A stretch of 64,000 nucleotides of DNA from Gammaproteobacteria bacterium (lineage in GTDB: Bacteria > Pseudomonadota > Gammaproteobacteria > JASBUN01), in contig JASBUN010000003.1 of assembly GCA_030147845.1 (NCBI GenBank), positions 1 through 64,000 on the forward strand, read 5' to 3'. The notes under the pieces are model-generated. The model did not search any database, was not told the DNA's origin, and saw only the letters and a program-made list of their open reading frames with translations. Made by a program: the position numbers and the translations under genes. Below are positions 36,313 through 45,120 of the stretch, in pieces (position 1 is the stretch's first letter; each line of letters opens with the position of its first letter).

Positions 36313-37896
36313 ATGAACCAACGCCGAGCCGCCCGCGGGCTGGATGATCACCGTAGCCGCCTTACTCTTCGCAATGCTGTGCACGCGGATATTCCCGCGA
36401 TAGCAGATCTCAGTACGCGCGCCTACGTCGGTACCGGCATGCACGGTTACTCGGAAGGTGCGTTAACCGGTCAGCTGAACAATTTTTCCGCCGGTCAATT
36501 TGTGGTGACAGTGGATGACAAGATAGTGGGTTATTGCTCCACGTTCCGTATTTCGGGCGAGGCGGCGTTACGTCATCACTCGTGGTCGGAGATTACGGGC
36601 AATGGTTATGCGTCGAGGCATGAGAGCGACGGCGAATGGCTGTATGGGATGGAAGTGTGCGTCGACCCCGACTACCGTGGTCTTCGCATCGGGCAGAGGC
36701 TCTATAACGCGCGCAAGCGCATGTGTGAAGAGTTGAGTCTGAAAGGCATCGTATTCGCGGGTCGATTGCCGACGCTCGCCAAGCGCATCAAAAAATATAG
36801 CTCGGCCGAGGAGTATGTTGAGCAGGTCAAGCAGAAAAAACAGCTTGATCCTGTGCTGTCGTTTCAATTGCGTAACGGCTTCGAGGTGTTAGGCGTGATT
36901 CCCGGTTATCTTAACGCTGACCGCGACTCGCTCGGTTACGGCGTGCATCTTATTTGGCGTAACCCGAAGGTGGCTCAGGACCAGCCTGAAGGTTCAACTA
37001 AACGTTATGGCGGCCGGTTGCCGGACACCGTACGTGTCGGCACGGTGCAGTACATGCAACGTCGTGTGCGTTCTTTCGAAGAGTTTTCGAAATTAGTTGA
37101 GTACTTTGTTGAAGTGGTCTCCGACTATAAAGGCGACTTTGTTGTCTTCCCTGAATTATTCACGCTGCAATTGCTCTCGATTGAGGATCAGGAATTATCG
37201 CCGGCCGAATCGATTGAGGCGCTGACTAAATACACCCCGCTGCTAAAAAACGCATTACGTGACATGTCTTTGCGTTACAACATCAATATCATCGGTGGCT
37301 CTCACCCTACGCGGGTAGAAAGCGGCCGTGTGGAGAATATCTCCTATGTGTTCTTGCGCGACGGGCGCGTGCATGAGCAGCCCAAGATCCATCCGACGCC
37401 GAATGAGGTCTACTGGTGGAACATCGAAGGCGGCAGCGTATTGAACGCCATCGAAACCGACTGTGGCCCTATTGGTGTATTGATCTGTTACGACTCGGAG
37501 TTTCCCGAGTTGGCGCGTCATCTCGCCGACCAAGGCGCGCAGATTCTGTTCGTACCGTTTTGTACCGACGAGCGGCAAAGCTATCTGCGTGTACGCTATT
37601 GCTGTCAGGCGCGAGCCGTGGAAAATCAGTTTTATGTGGTGATGTCTGGTAATGTGGGCAATCTGCCCAATGTTGCTAATATGGATATTCAATACGCGCA
37701 GAGTTGTGTGTTGACGCCATGCGATTTTCCCTTTGCGCGCGATGGTATCGCTGCTGATACGACGCCGAACGTCGAGACTGTGGCGTTTGCGGATCTACGA
37801 CCGGAAACTCTATTGGTAGCGCGCAATAACGGCACAGTGCAAAACCTACGTGACCGTCGTCATGACCTCTATCATGTGCATTGGGCAGGGAAGTGA
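36313..37896 (+). CDS. GNAT acetyltransferase fused to a carbon-nitrogen hydrolase
   Basis: 527 residues. The GNAT domain spans about 12-220 (acetyl-CoA loop in VCVDPDYRGLRIGQRLYNAR). The nitrilase-superfamily domain spans about 235-515 with the Glu-Lys-Cys triad: FPELFTLQ (Glu), EQPKIHPTP (Lys) and LICYDSEFPE (Cys). This two-domain fusion is a known but uncharacterised family: one half could acylate an amine and the other hydrolyse an amide. GAGGAA lies before the ATG. It stands alone between HIT and NYN genes. Confidence 0.92.
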   Translation: MNQRRAARGLDDHRSRLTLRNAVHADIPAIADLSTRAYVGTGMHGYSEGALTGQLNNFSAGQFVVTVDDKIVGYCSTFRISGEAALRHHSWSEITGNGYASRHESDGEWLYGMEVCVDPDYRGLRIGQRLYNARKRMCEELSLKGIVFAGRLPTLAKRIKKYSSAEEYVEQVKQKKQLDPVLSFQLRNGFEVLGVIPGYLNADRDSLGYGVHLIWRNPKVAQDQPEGSTKRYGGRLPDTVRVGTVQYMQRRVRSFEEFSKLVEYFVEVVSDYKGDFVVFPELFTLQLLSIEDQELSPAESIEALTKYTPLLKNALRDMSLRYNINIIGGSHPTRVESGRVENISYVFLRDGRVHEQPKIHPTPNEVYWWNIEGGSVLNAIETDCGPIGVLICYDSEFPELARHLADQGAQILFVPFCTDERQSYLRVRYCCQARAVENQFYVVMSGNVGNLPNVANMDIQYAQSCVLTPCDFPFARDGIAADTTPNVETVAFADLRPETLLVARNNGTVQNLRDRRHDLYHVHWAGK

Positions 37897-37998
37897 CGGT
37901 CCGATGTGTGTTCCGTGCATGGCCGAGCCGTCGGATGCGCGGATAAATCGTTGTCTACAGGTTTGGCGGGTCGGTCAATGCTCGGTTCTGTATTTGTA

Positions 37999-38018
37999 GG
38001 CACGGCTTCAGCCGTGCC
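37999..38018. repeat. Short palindromic hairpin (REP-like)
   Basis: GGCACGGC-TTCA-GCCGTGCC is a perfect 8-base stem with a four-base loop, between the nitrilase-fusion and NYN genes. The flanking TTTGTA and CCCGTG match the look of dispersed intergenic palindromes in gammaproteobacteria. It has no T run, so it is not a typical terminator. Copies elsewhere cannot be checked here. Confidence 0.5.
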
Positions 38019-38089
38019 CCGTGATTTCTATCGCTTGACCCGCACCGATCGGGAGCGGCAATGCAGCGGCTAAAATGCCAGGGAGACTC

Positions 38090-38901
38090 ATGAGCGTGCA
38101 GGCGACTACGAAAAATATGGCCCTGTTCTGTGATTTCGAGAACATCGCGCTCGGCGTTCGTGACGCCAAGTACGCCGCGTTCGACATTCAGAAGGTGCAG
38201 GAACGCTTGTTGCTGAAGGGCAATATCGTGGTCAAAAAAGCATATTGCGACTGGGATCGCTATAAAGACTTCAAGGCTGCCATGCACGAAGCGGCGTTCG
38301 AGATGATCGAAATTCCGCACGTGCGCCAATCCGGCAAGAATTCCGCCGATATCCGCATGGTCGTTGATGCACTGGATCTGTGCTACACCAAGGCGCACGT
38401 GGATACCTTCGTGGTCATCAGCGGCGATTCCGACTTCTCGCCGTTGGTAAGCAAACTGCGCGAGAACAACAAGGTGGTCATTGGTGTTGGCGTAAAGAGC
38501 TCTACCTCGGATTTGCTTATCGCTAATTGTGATGAGTTCATATTTTACGACGATCTGGTGCGTGGTTCGGAGAAGCAACGCAAGACACGCCGTAAACGTA
38601 CGGTTAAAAGGGCCGAGAAAACCGCCGCGCCGACCGAAGAGGACAAACAGCAGGAAGCGATCGAATTGGTAGTGGCAACCGTAGAAGATCTGTTCGAGGA
38701 GCGCGGCGAGGAAGAGAAAGTCTGGGGTCTATGGTTAAGCAGACGCTCAAGCGGCGCAAACCCGGATTCAACGAGAGCTATCATGGATTCCGCACCTTCA
38801 GCCAGTTGTTGGAGGAGGCGCAAGCACGTAAATTACTGGACTTGGAGTTCGACGAAAAATCGGGCGGCTATATTATCAAGAGCTTTGCCCACGAAGATTG
38901 A
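38090..38901 (+). pseudogene. NYN domain (LabA/DUF88) RNase-like protein, frameshifted in a G run
   Basis: The N-terminal NYN/PIN-like domain (about 5-150) has the acidic site: LFCDFENIALG, SADIRMVVDALD and VISGDSDFSPL. A basic linker follows. The open frame then passes VWG and degenerates (LWLSRRSSGAN) up to 38929. Reading the G run at 38724-38727 as five rather than four bases gives VWGSMVKQTLKRRKPGFNES and a normal OST-HTH/LOTUS-like tail (LLEEAQARKLLDLEFDEKSG) ending with TGA at 38899-38901, about 270 residues. The start at 38090 follows GGGAGA. Such proteins probably act on RNA. Confidence 0.8.
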
Positions 38902-38925
38902 TTCGATGTGCGCGGAGGACTGCCA

Positions 38926-39600
38926 ATGAGCTGCTGCTGCCCCCATTCCCGGTCGGCGGGTCGATTGTTTTCAGTGTTTGCGCGCCGCTATCGCAAGCGT
39001 TTCGAGAAGCGCGGTTTCGAAGGCTCACAGCATCAGTTGTTAGAAGGTCTGACGCGCGCCGGCTTTCAAGCCGCATCGGTACTGGAAATCGGCAGCGGCG
39101 TGGGCCATCTGCAACAGACGCTGTTGGAGCGTGGTGCGGCAACCGGCGTCGGTGTCGAGTTGGCGCCACGTATGATCGAAGAAGCGCGCCGCTGGGCCGA
39201 CGAACGTGGCTTGGCGGCGCGAACGAAGTATATCGAGGGCGATTTCATGGCGCTATCGGCCACCATCGACGCTGCGGAGGTCGTGGTGCTGGATAAGGTC
39301 GTATGTTGTTATCCTGACGCCGATGGACTCGTGCATCGCTCGCTCGGCAAGAGTACGCGCGTATACGCGCTGACTTATCCGCGCAACGTCTGGTATGTGC
39401 GCTTGGCGGTCGCCGTTGGCGCCGCGCTAATGAAGGTGATCGGTTCCGATTTCCGCCCCTACGTGCATGATCCGCAACGTATACAGGAGTGGATCGCGGA
39501 CGACGGCCTGGTGCCGTGTTATCAGGCGATGACACCGGTATGGTTGACGCAGGTGTACGTGCGTGAGCGTCGCGCACTCAGCGCTGTCGCCGGCGGCTGA
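38926..39600 (+). CDS. Class I SAM-dependent methyltransferase
   Basis: 224 residues. Motif I is VLEIGSGVGHLQQ (about 57-69), motif II ends with the acidic VGVELAP, and IEGDFMALS gives the adenine-binding acid. The later half has VVVLDKVVCCYPD and a hydrophobic YVRLAVAVGAALMKVIG stretch that may touch a membrane or lipid substrate. A cysteine cluster (SCCCP) opens the protein. GGAGG seven bases before ATG 38926 favours this start over 38908. It lies 25 bases after the corrected NYN stop. Substrate unknown. Confidence 0.9.
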   Translation: MSCCCPHSRSAGRLFSVFARRYRKRFEKRGFEGSQHQLLEGLTRAGFQAASVLEIGSGVGHLQQTLLERGAATGVGVELAPRMIEEARRWADERGLAARTKYIEGDFMALSATIDAAEVVVLDKVVCCYPDADGLVHRSLGKSTRVYALTYPRNVWYVRLAVAVGAALMKVIGSDFRPYVHDPQRIQEWIADDGLVPCYQAMTPVWLTQVYVRERRALSAVAGG

Positions 39601-39880
39601 TACGCAGGCTATTCCGCCGTCGGCAAACACGAGTGGCTGCTGTATTCTTGCACGCTCGCCGGTAGCTGCGCCGCGGCGCCGGACTTGATCGGACGCGATG
39701 ACGGGCTATCGATCATGATCGCGTGAGAGCAGATAACCTCAGTTTTGGCTTGCATTAGTTGTTTCTTGGGTGCCGCCGGCGTCAATTAAAGGCACAATTG
39801 TCAACCGAAATTGAGTGCCCGGGCCGTCCCTGGGAAGTTCATCACCAAGGTTTTATCCATCTAGTAAGCGAGGTTATAAC

Positions 39881-40528
39881 ATGCGATTGATTCTTCTGGG
39901 CGCTCCCGGCGCAGGTAAAGGCACGGTAGCGAAAATGCTGACGGAGCTGGACGGTTCGGTGCAAATTTCTACCGGCGACATTTTGCGTGGTGCGGTCAAA
40001 GCAGGTTCCGATTTGGGAAAGAAGGCCAAAGGTTACATGGACGCCGGCGATTTGGTCCCGGACGAACTGATTCTGGACATTATGGCTACGCGCTTGCAGG
40101 AGCCGGATGCCGCCAAGGGATTCTTGCTGGACGGCTTCCCGCGCACCATACCGCAGGCGGAGGCGCTGACTGAGATGCTCAATAAGTTGTCGATCAAACT
40201 GGATGCGGTCGTCAATATCGATGTGCCGCGTGACGTTATACTCGATCGCCTGACTACGCGACGCACGTGCTCGAATTCGGCTTGTCAGGAAATTTACAAC
40301 GTTAAGACCAAGCCACCGAAAGTCGAGGGTGTATGCGACAAGTGTGGCAGTCCGGTTATTCAGCGCGACGACGAGACCAAGGAAGCCATCAGCAAGCGGC
40401 TGGACACGTACAATGAAAAAACCGCGCCGTTGGCTGGTTACTACGAAAAGACCGGCCAGCTGTTGACCGTCAGCAGTACCTCCAGCGACGAAGTGGTGGC
40501 CGCTATCCGTGAACGGGTGGGCGCCTAA
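39881..40528 (+). CDS. adk: Adenylate kinase
   Basis: 215 residues. It converts ATP and AMP to two ADP. The P-loop is GAPGAGKGT (7-15), the AMP site is ISTGDILRGAV, the FLLDGFPRT motif is present, and the LID domain carries a four-cysteine zinc site (RRTCSNSAC and CDKCGSP). The zinc-type LID is found in some gammaproteobacteria and is common in Gram-positive enzymes. The ATG at 39881 begins MRLILLGAPGAGKG, as in the family. A strong terminator follows. Confidence 0.97.
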   Translation: MRLILLGAPGAGKGTVAKMLTELDGSVQISTGDILRGAVKAGSDLGKKAKGYMDAGDLVPDELILDIMATRLQEPDAAKGFLLDGFPRTIPQAEALTEMLNKLSIKLDAVVNIDVPRDVILDRLTTRRTCSNSACQEIYNVKTKPPKVEGVCDKCGSPVIQRDDETKEAISKRLDTYNEKTAPLAGYYEKTGQLLTVSSTSSDEVVAAIRERVGA

Positions 40529-40567
40529 GCCGTCGAGTCCGCCCTTGGGGTGGACGTGATAGTACGC

Positions 40568-40603
40568 CACAAAGGCCAGCCGAGAGGCTGGCCTTTGTGT
40601 TTT
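40568..40603 (+). terminator. Rho-independent terminator after adk
   Basis: Perfect 14-base stem (40568-40581 with 40586-40599, CACAAAGGCCAGCC), loop GAGA and a following TTTT, 39 bases past the adk stop. Confidence 0.9.
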
Positions 40604-40728
40604 CGGCTGATACTAATGATGTTTACGGCGTGCCAGCCAGCGTGCGCGTGCGCTATACCTGCTCGATGCGCTGTTTTCCCGCGGTTGCAGCACCGGCGTA
40701 GTGCTCATCTAGCGCGCGTAGCACGGGT

Positions 40729-40756
40729 AAAAAACGCCGGGCGGACGCCCGGCGTT
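40729..40756 (-). terminator. Rho-independent terminator after the DsrE-family gene
   Basis: Perfect 10-base stem (AACGCCGGGC at 40733-40742 with 40747-40756), four-base loop, followed on the minus strand by a T run (A run at 40729-40734). It ends the minus-strand gene at 40784-41230. Confidence 0.9.
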
Positions 40757-40783
40757 GATATGGTTCCAACGTAAAAATCGAAA

Positions 40784-41230
40784 TCAGGGACGGATATAGG
40801 CGTAGCCTTTTTCCTGCAACTCGACAATGCGCTCCACGCCCGCGGAGACGACCTTTACGCCCTCGGTGAGCTGAGGTACTTTGCCGGTCTTCTTCTCGAC
40901 CGCTTTCATGGTGTTGCCGCAGGCGCTGAAGGTGATGTCCTGCATGGCCAGACTCTGCACTCGCTCTGCCTGCGCATTCTGCCGCGTTAGCAGACTCAAG
41001 CCGGGACCATAGGCGACGATTTCGATGGTGACGTTGTCCTGTCCCAGCGCTTTTTGCATATTCACGGCATTATTTAATGCCAGACCCTGCGTGACCGGGT
41101 TATCGTCACTTACTTGGAAAACGATGTAGTGATGACCATCGACAGCCTTGGCGGCCACCGCCGGTTGCATAGTGGTGATGCCGGTTAACAATAGCAGAAG
41201 CGCAACACTGCGAATGGCGATACGGTTCAT
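40784..41230 (-). CDS. Secreted DsrE/DsrF-like family protein
   Basis: 148 residues. A signal peptide (IAIRSVALLLLLTGITTMQP) ends near VAAKA. The mature part has the DsrE-like fold: HYIVFQVSDDNPVTQGLALN, VTIEIVAYGPGLSLL and a single conserved Cys in FSACGNTM. Cytoplasmic DsrE proteins carry sulfur on this Cys; periplasmic single-domain relatives are common in sulfur oxidisers but uncharacterised. The ATG at 41230 follows GAGGGG; an in-frame ATG at 41245 is less likely. It has its own terminator and stands apart from other sulfur genes. Confidence 0.88.
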   Translation of the reverse strand: MNRIAIRSVALLLLLTGITTMQPAVAAKAVDGHHYIVFQVSDDNPVTQGLALNNAVNMQKALGQDNVTIEIVAYGPGLSLLTRQNAQAERVQSLAMQDITFSACGNTMKAVEKKTGKVPQLTEGVKVVSAGVERIVELQEKGYAYIRP

Positions 41231-41612
41231 TGTGTGACCCCTCATGTTGGAGAATGCCTTGCGGCTGATTGATGAGACCCCGGGTCAGTGGCGAAGTTGC
41301 CGCTAGTGCGATGGCCAAACATCGGAAATTTTCCGATCGTGACGATTGGCTCGAACGATCGAATACCAGCGGCGGCGTCCGGGGCGCGGATCGGCGGTGG
41401 GGTGATCCCGGATCGTGGGCTACGGTATTATGTCGATTCGGCCCGGTTGTTGCGTGCCGACGCGTCTGCGTTCAGATAGGGAACGAGCAGCTTATGCGAT
41501 GTAGACGGTTTGCCCGATACGCTTTACCAGCGGCACGGCTATCCGGCTGTCAGAGCCGAGCCGACGGCTTCCCGCCGTACCTGGCGCGCGGCGCGCGCGG
41601 GTAATCGTAGCC
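41231..41612. other. 382-base divergent region with no recognised gene
   Basis: It lies between the DsrE-family gene and tmcA. A plus-strand frame near 41510-41600 has a GC-rich low-complexity end and no ribosome site. It contains the divergent promoters; no clear motif. Confidence 0.4.
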
Positions 41613-43829
41613 GTGGCGGCATCCGTGAGCGGACAAATCCCACACGACGCCATCGCAACGATGCGCGACTGGAGCGCCGGTGGGCATCGGCACGGCGTTG
41701 TTCTGTGCGGTGAACGCGGTTGGGCAGTCGATACCGCAATGGACCTACTAGCGCAGATCGATTTTATGCGGGTCCTGTGGGTAAGTGACTGCGCGCCGGT
41801 GTCGCAATGGTCATTGACGGCGCGGCAAGTCCACACTGTTTTAGGTAGCGAAACCGATGCGGTCATCTTTGACGCTTACGCCGGTCTGGACCCGGATGCA
41901 CTAGGCGCAGTCGCCGGCACCATACGGGCCGGCGGCGTTCTAATTCTGCTCACGCCGATGCTGCGCGATTGGCCGCAGTTTGACGATCCCGATTACGCCC
42001 GTCTGACCGTGGCAGGTTGCGCCCGCGACCAAATTCAAGGCCGCTTCCTGCGTCGATTGGCGCGCCTGCTGATGGCGGATGCCGCCGTCATGGTGGTCGG
42101 ACAAAATGGCCAGTACGCGAAAATAGACATACCGAATGCTACCGATGTCGCAATCGAGCAGACGCCGCCGGTAGCCGAGGATAAATTCTGTCGCACGATC
42201 GATCAAAGCCGCGCTGTCGATGCGTTACTACGCGTCGCCACAGGACGCCCGCGCCGACCGGTCGTGTTGACCGCCGACCGCGGCCGTGGCAAGTCGGCGG
42301 CCATGGGCATCGCCGCCGCCCGCATGCTTGAACAGGGTATGTCCGAGATCGTTGTTACCGCGCCGCGACTTGATGCAGTCGAACAAATATTTGCCCATGC
42401 CGCCAGGCTGTTGCCGCAAGCGCAGGTGTCGCGCGCGGCGCTGCACATGGGCGGCGGTAGCCTGCGCTTCGTATTGCCTGATCAACTATTAGGTGAACGT
42501 CGGTCCGCGCAGATGCTGATGATCGACGAAGCGGCCGGTATTCCGACGGCATTGCTGGCGCGATTGCTTGATCGCTATACGCGCATCGCCTTCGCCACCA
42601 CCGTGCACGGATACGAAGGTACCGGTCGGGGTTTTTCGTTACGATTCCAAAAAATATTGGACGCGCGCGTACCACAATGGCGTGCGATGCATTTGGACAC
42701 CCCCATTCGGTGGGCTGCCGATGATCCGCTCGAACGATTGATTTTTCGCGCCTTGATGTTGGATGCCAACGCCGCTGAAGACCAAGCAATACGCGGTGCC
42801 GCGCCGGCTGATCTACATTTCGAAATACTCGACCGCGATGCACTGCTCGACGACGAGCAATGCCTGTCTCAACTGTTTGGCTTATTGGTGTTGGCCCACT
42901 ATCGCACCCGGCCGTTCGATCTGCGGCTGCTGCTGGACGCACCGAATGTGACTGTGGCGGTGCTGCGACGGCGAGGTGCGATAGCGGCAACTGCGTTGTT
43001 GACCACGGAAGGTGCTATGGATGCCGATACCTGCCGCTCGATTTGGGCCGGCGACCGGCGTCCGCGCGGACACCTGTTTCCGGAATCTTTAGCGGCGCAG
43101 ATGGGATTGGAACAGGCACCATTACTGCGTTGCGCGCGGGTTGTACGCATCGCCGTGCACCCGCTGGTGCAAAGCCGAGGTTTGGGCACCCATCTGCTGG
43201 AAAAATTGGTCGGCCATGCCTGCGCCCAGGGTTTCGATTACGTTGGCAGCAGCTTCGGCGCCACGCCTGCGTTGTTGGATTTTTGGTCGCGTTCGCAGTT
43301 CGTTCCGATACGTGCCAGCGCAACCCGCGGAGCAGCGAGTGGTGAGCACTCGGTTTTAGTTATGCGGGCGTTGTCGTCCGGAGGTGAGGCCTTGGCCGCG
43401 TCCGCGCGCGAGCGCTTCGAGGCGCAATTACCGCAGCAACTTGGCGAACCGCTAAGTGCTCTCGACCGGGAAATCGTGGCGCGCTTGCTGGTCGCGCCGA
43501 ACGTGCGGCCGGTGACGCTGGAAGCGGCGGACTGGCGCGATCTAGTCGCGTTTGCGCATGGCGGGCGGCCGTACGAATCCTGCATCGGATCGCTGTGGAG
43601 GCTGGGCTGCGCGGCGCTTGTGAATCAATCCGCTGTGAGTCAGCAACAGCGCGACGCCATGATCGTCAAGGTCATGCAACGGCAACCGTGGCGGTTGGCG
43701 GCCGAGGTATTGGGGGAGTCCGGGCGTGCAGGCGTGTTACGACAATTGCGCGCGGCCGTGGCGGCGCTAACGATGCAATACGGCAGTGCCGACGCGTTGG
43801 TATTGGCGCGGGATTTGAGTCGGCGTTGA
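41613..43829 (+). CDS. tmcA: tRNA(Met) cytidine acetyltransferase
   Basis: 738 residues. The enzyme acetylates the wobble C34 of elongator tRNA-Met with ATP and acetyl-CoA. The N-terminal domain (about 20-160) is DUF1726-like. The RecD-like helicase domain (about 190-350) has Walker A LTADRGRGKSAAMGI and Walker B MLMIDEAAGIP. The GNAT domain (about 400-560) has RIAVHPLVQSRGLGTHLLEK. A C-terminal tRNA-binding tail completes the family layout. The start is GTG 41613 without a strong ribosome site; upstream the frame is closed nearby. Confidence 0.94.
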   Translation: MAASVSGQIPHDAIATMRDWSAGGHRHGVVLCGERGWAVDTAMDLLAQIDFMRVLWVSDCAPVSQWSLTARQVHTVLGSETDAVIFDAYAGLDPDALGAVAGTIRAGGVLILLTPMLRDWPQFDDPDYARLTVAGCARDQIQGRFLRRLARLLMADAAVMVVGQNGQYAKIDIPNATDVAIEQTPPVAEDKFCRTIDQSRAVDALLRVATGRPRRPVVLTADRGRGKSAAMGIAAARMLEQGMSEIVVTAPRLDAVEQIFAHAARLLPQAQVSRAALHMGGGSLRFVLPDQLLGERRSAQMLMIDEAAGIPTALLARLLDRYTRIAFATTVHGYEGTGRGFSLRFQKILDARVPQWRAMHLDTPIRWAADDPLERLIFRALMLDANAAEDQAIRGAAPADLHFEILDRDALLDDEQCLSQLFGLLVLAHYRTRPFDLRLLLDAPNVTVAVLRRRGAIAATALLTTEGAMDADTCRSIWAGDRRPRGHLFPESLAAQMGLEQAPLLRCARVVRIAVHPLVQSRGLGTHLLEKLVGHACAQGFDYVGSSFGATPALLDFWSRSQFVPIRASATRGAASGEHSVLVMRALSSGGEALAASARERFEAQLPQQLGEPLSALDREIVARLLVAPNVRPVTLEAADWRDLVAFAHGGRPYESCIGSLWRLGCAALVNQSAVSQQQRDAMIVKVMQRQPWRLAAEVLGESGRAGVLRQLRAAVAALTMQYGSADALVLARDLSRR

Positions 43830-43886
43830 AGCCTATTTGCCGAGGCGATCCGCGCTGCGCCATCTTGCGCGGCGCTGCTGCGCGCT

Positions 43887-44471
43887 TCAGTCGTCGTCCG
43901 CATGATCATTACCAGCATTCCGCGTATCGGTGACAGGCGCTACGCTTGGTCGCAGCGCCGCAGGCGCGAATAAATGCTTGGGTGCGCCGTCCGGGGGTGG
44001 GTTGCCGGTATTAATGTGAATGCGTCGTCGACGTGGCCGCATCAATATGACCTCGCTTGCGTGTTCCACATCGATGCCATAGTCCAATAGCAGGGAGCGG
44101 TGGCGTTGGTATACTTCTTCCGATTGACGCAGCAGTAAGGCCCGTACGTCGCGGCCGCGCAGCCAGTTGTATGCGGTACGACGATACGGATGTGGGATGT
44201 TCATTATGCGGTCAATCAGGCCCGCATGGCGGTCGTCCATCTGTCCGGCTCGTTCACGTGTACAAAATTGTATTAAGTAACGCACCCGCTCATCGCCCGA
44301 ATAGCGCTCGACAAAGGTTTCCGCCTGCTGCAGTGTAGTGAATTGCCGGGCCTCGGAAAGCGGGGCATAGGCCCCATTTTCATCAATGTAGAGATCGTGT
44401 GGCTCAATGTTGTCTGCCACCGTCGTTTCGCGCTGTATGCGCACAACGTAGAATTCATCCAGTGTTTGCAC
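43887..44471 (-). CDS. Uncharacterised protein with a phage-replication-like segment
   Basis: 194 residues, soluble. No family was firmly recognised. The middle (about 105-150) reads YNWLRGRDVRALLLRQSEEV followed by YQRHRSLLLDYGIDV. This vaguely resembles the C-terminal region of filamentous-phage or plasmid gpII/X-type replication proteins. The first 75 residues look like a small alpha/beta domain and the end is proline and glycine rich. It is convergent with tmcA. The replication link is speculative; a stand-alone housekeeping protein is equally possible. Confidence 0.55.
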   Translation of the reverse strand: MQTLDEFYVVRIQRETTVADNIEPHDLYIDENGAYAPLSEARQFTTLQQAETFVERYSGDERVRYLIQFCTRERAGQMDDRHAGLIDRIMNIPHPYRRTAYNWLRGRDVRALLLRQSEEVYQRHRSLLLDYGIDVEHASEVILMRPRRRRIHINTGNPPPDGAPKHLFAPAALRPSVAPVTDTRNAGNDHADDD

Positions 44472-44883
44472 GCTGTCTGCCTGTTTGATCCTGGTTTGCC
44501 GCCGCGGCTTTCATGCCGTCCAGCATAACACGCAGGCGCTCGTCTTGCCGCTGTATCATGACGGCGCAGACGAGGCGCGCCGCTTGCGTTAATCTGCTAC
44601 GCTTGAGCCTCTATCGCGGCAACGTGGCCGTCTGGTTGCAGCGTTCGTCGCCGGCGATTTTTTTGAAGTCATACCATGCGTGCGCCGCGGCGCGTTGCAT
44701 ATGACGTTACATGAGTCGATGTTGCGGGGCATACGCGTTCCCGTTCCCGCCGGGTCGAGATGTGCCGGGCGCCAACGTAGTTATGCTGTGCGCCGATGGC
44801 CAAAAATGGCGCGCGCGGTTGGTTTTGGTCATTTTGTGACCGCCGCCGAAGCGTGCGCCGTGTTGATGTCGAGGAATGCTTTT
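44472..44883. other. 412-base region with no recognised gene
   Basis: Nothing convincing on either strand; open frames are short or arginine rich. It includes the promoter of the small membrane protein that follows. Confidence 0.4.
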
Positions 44884-45096
44884 ATGCGTTACCGCATCGG
44901 GACGTTACCCGGCGAATCGGGCACGGCGTCGACCGATCATATGTTGCTGTTTACGGTCGTGATCGGTCTACTGATTGGCTTGGTTCTGGTTTTTCTCGGT
45001 CGGCAGGGGCGGCAGCTTTGGCTGGTCTTTTGGGGTGGCACACTTGTCGTTGCCGCGCTGATTTATTTAGGCGCGACGGTATTGGGCTATACATGA
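44884..45096 (+). CDS. Small two-helix membrane protein
   Basis: 70 residues with two transmembrane segments (about 20-40 and 46-66): LLFTVVIGLLIGLVLVFLG and LVFWGGTLVVAALIYLG. A polar N-terminus (GTLPGESGTASTD) precedes them. GAGGAA eight bases before ATG 44884 favours it over ATG 44866. It ends 24 bases before a creatininase-family gene and is probably co-transcribed. Function unknown. Confidence 0.6.
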   Translation: MRYRIGTLPGESGTASTDHMLLFTVVIGLLIGLVLVFLGRQGRQLWLVFWGGTLVVAALIYLGATVLGYT

Positions 45097-45120
45097 TTAT
45101 TGCTACCTTGATCGAGGTGT

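Noticed and set aside
37930-38040. Possible tRNA or RNA gene in the gap before the NYN gene
   Set aside because: Only one short hairpin; no cloverleaf, anticodon arm or CCA-like end could be built.
41492-41866. Antisense open frame over the start of tmcA
   Set aside because: Low-complexity arginine/proline-rich reading overlapping a well-supported gene; a shadow frame.
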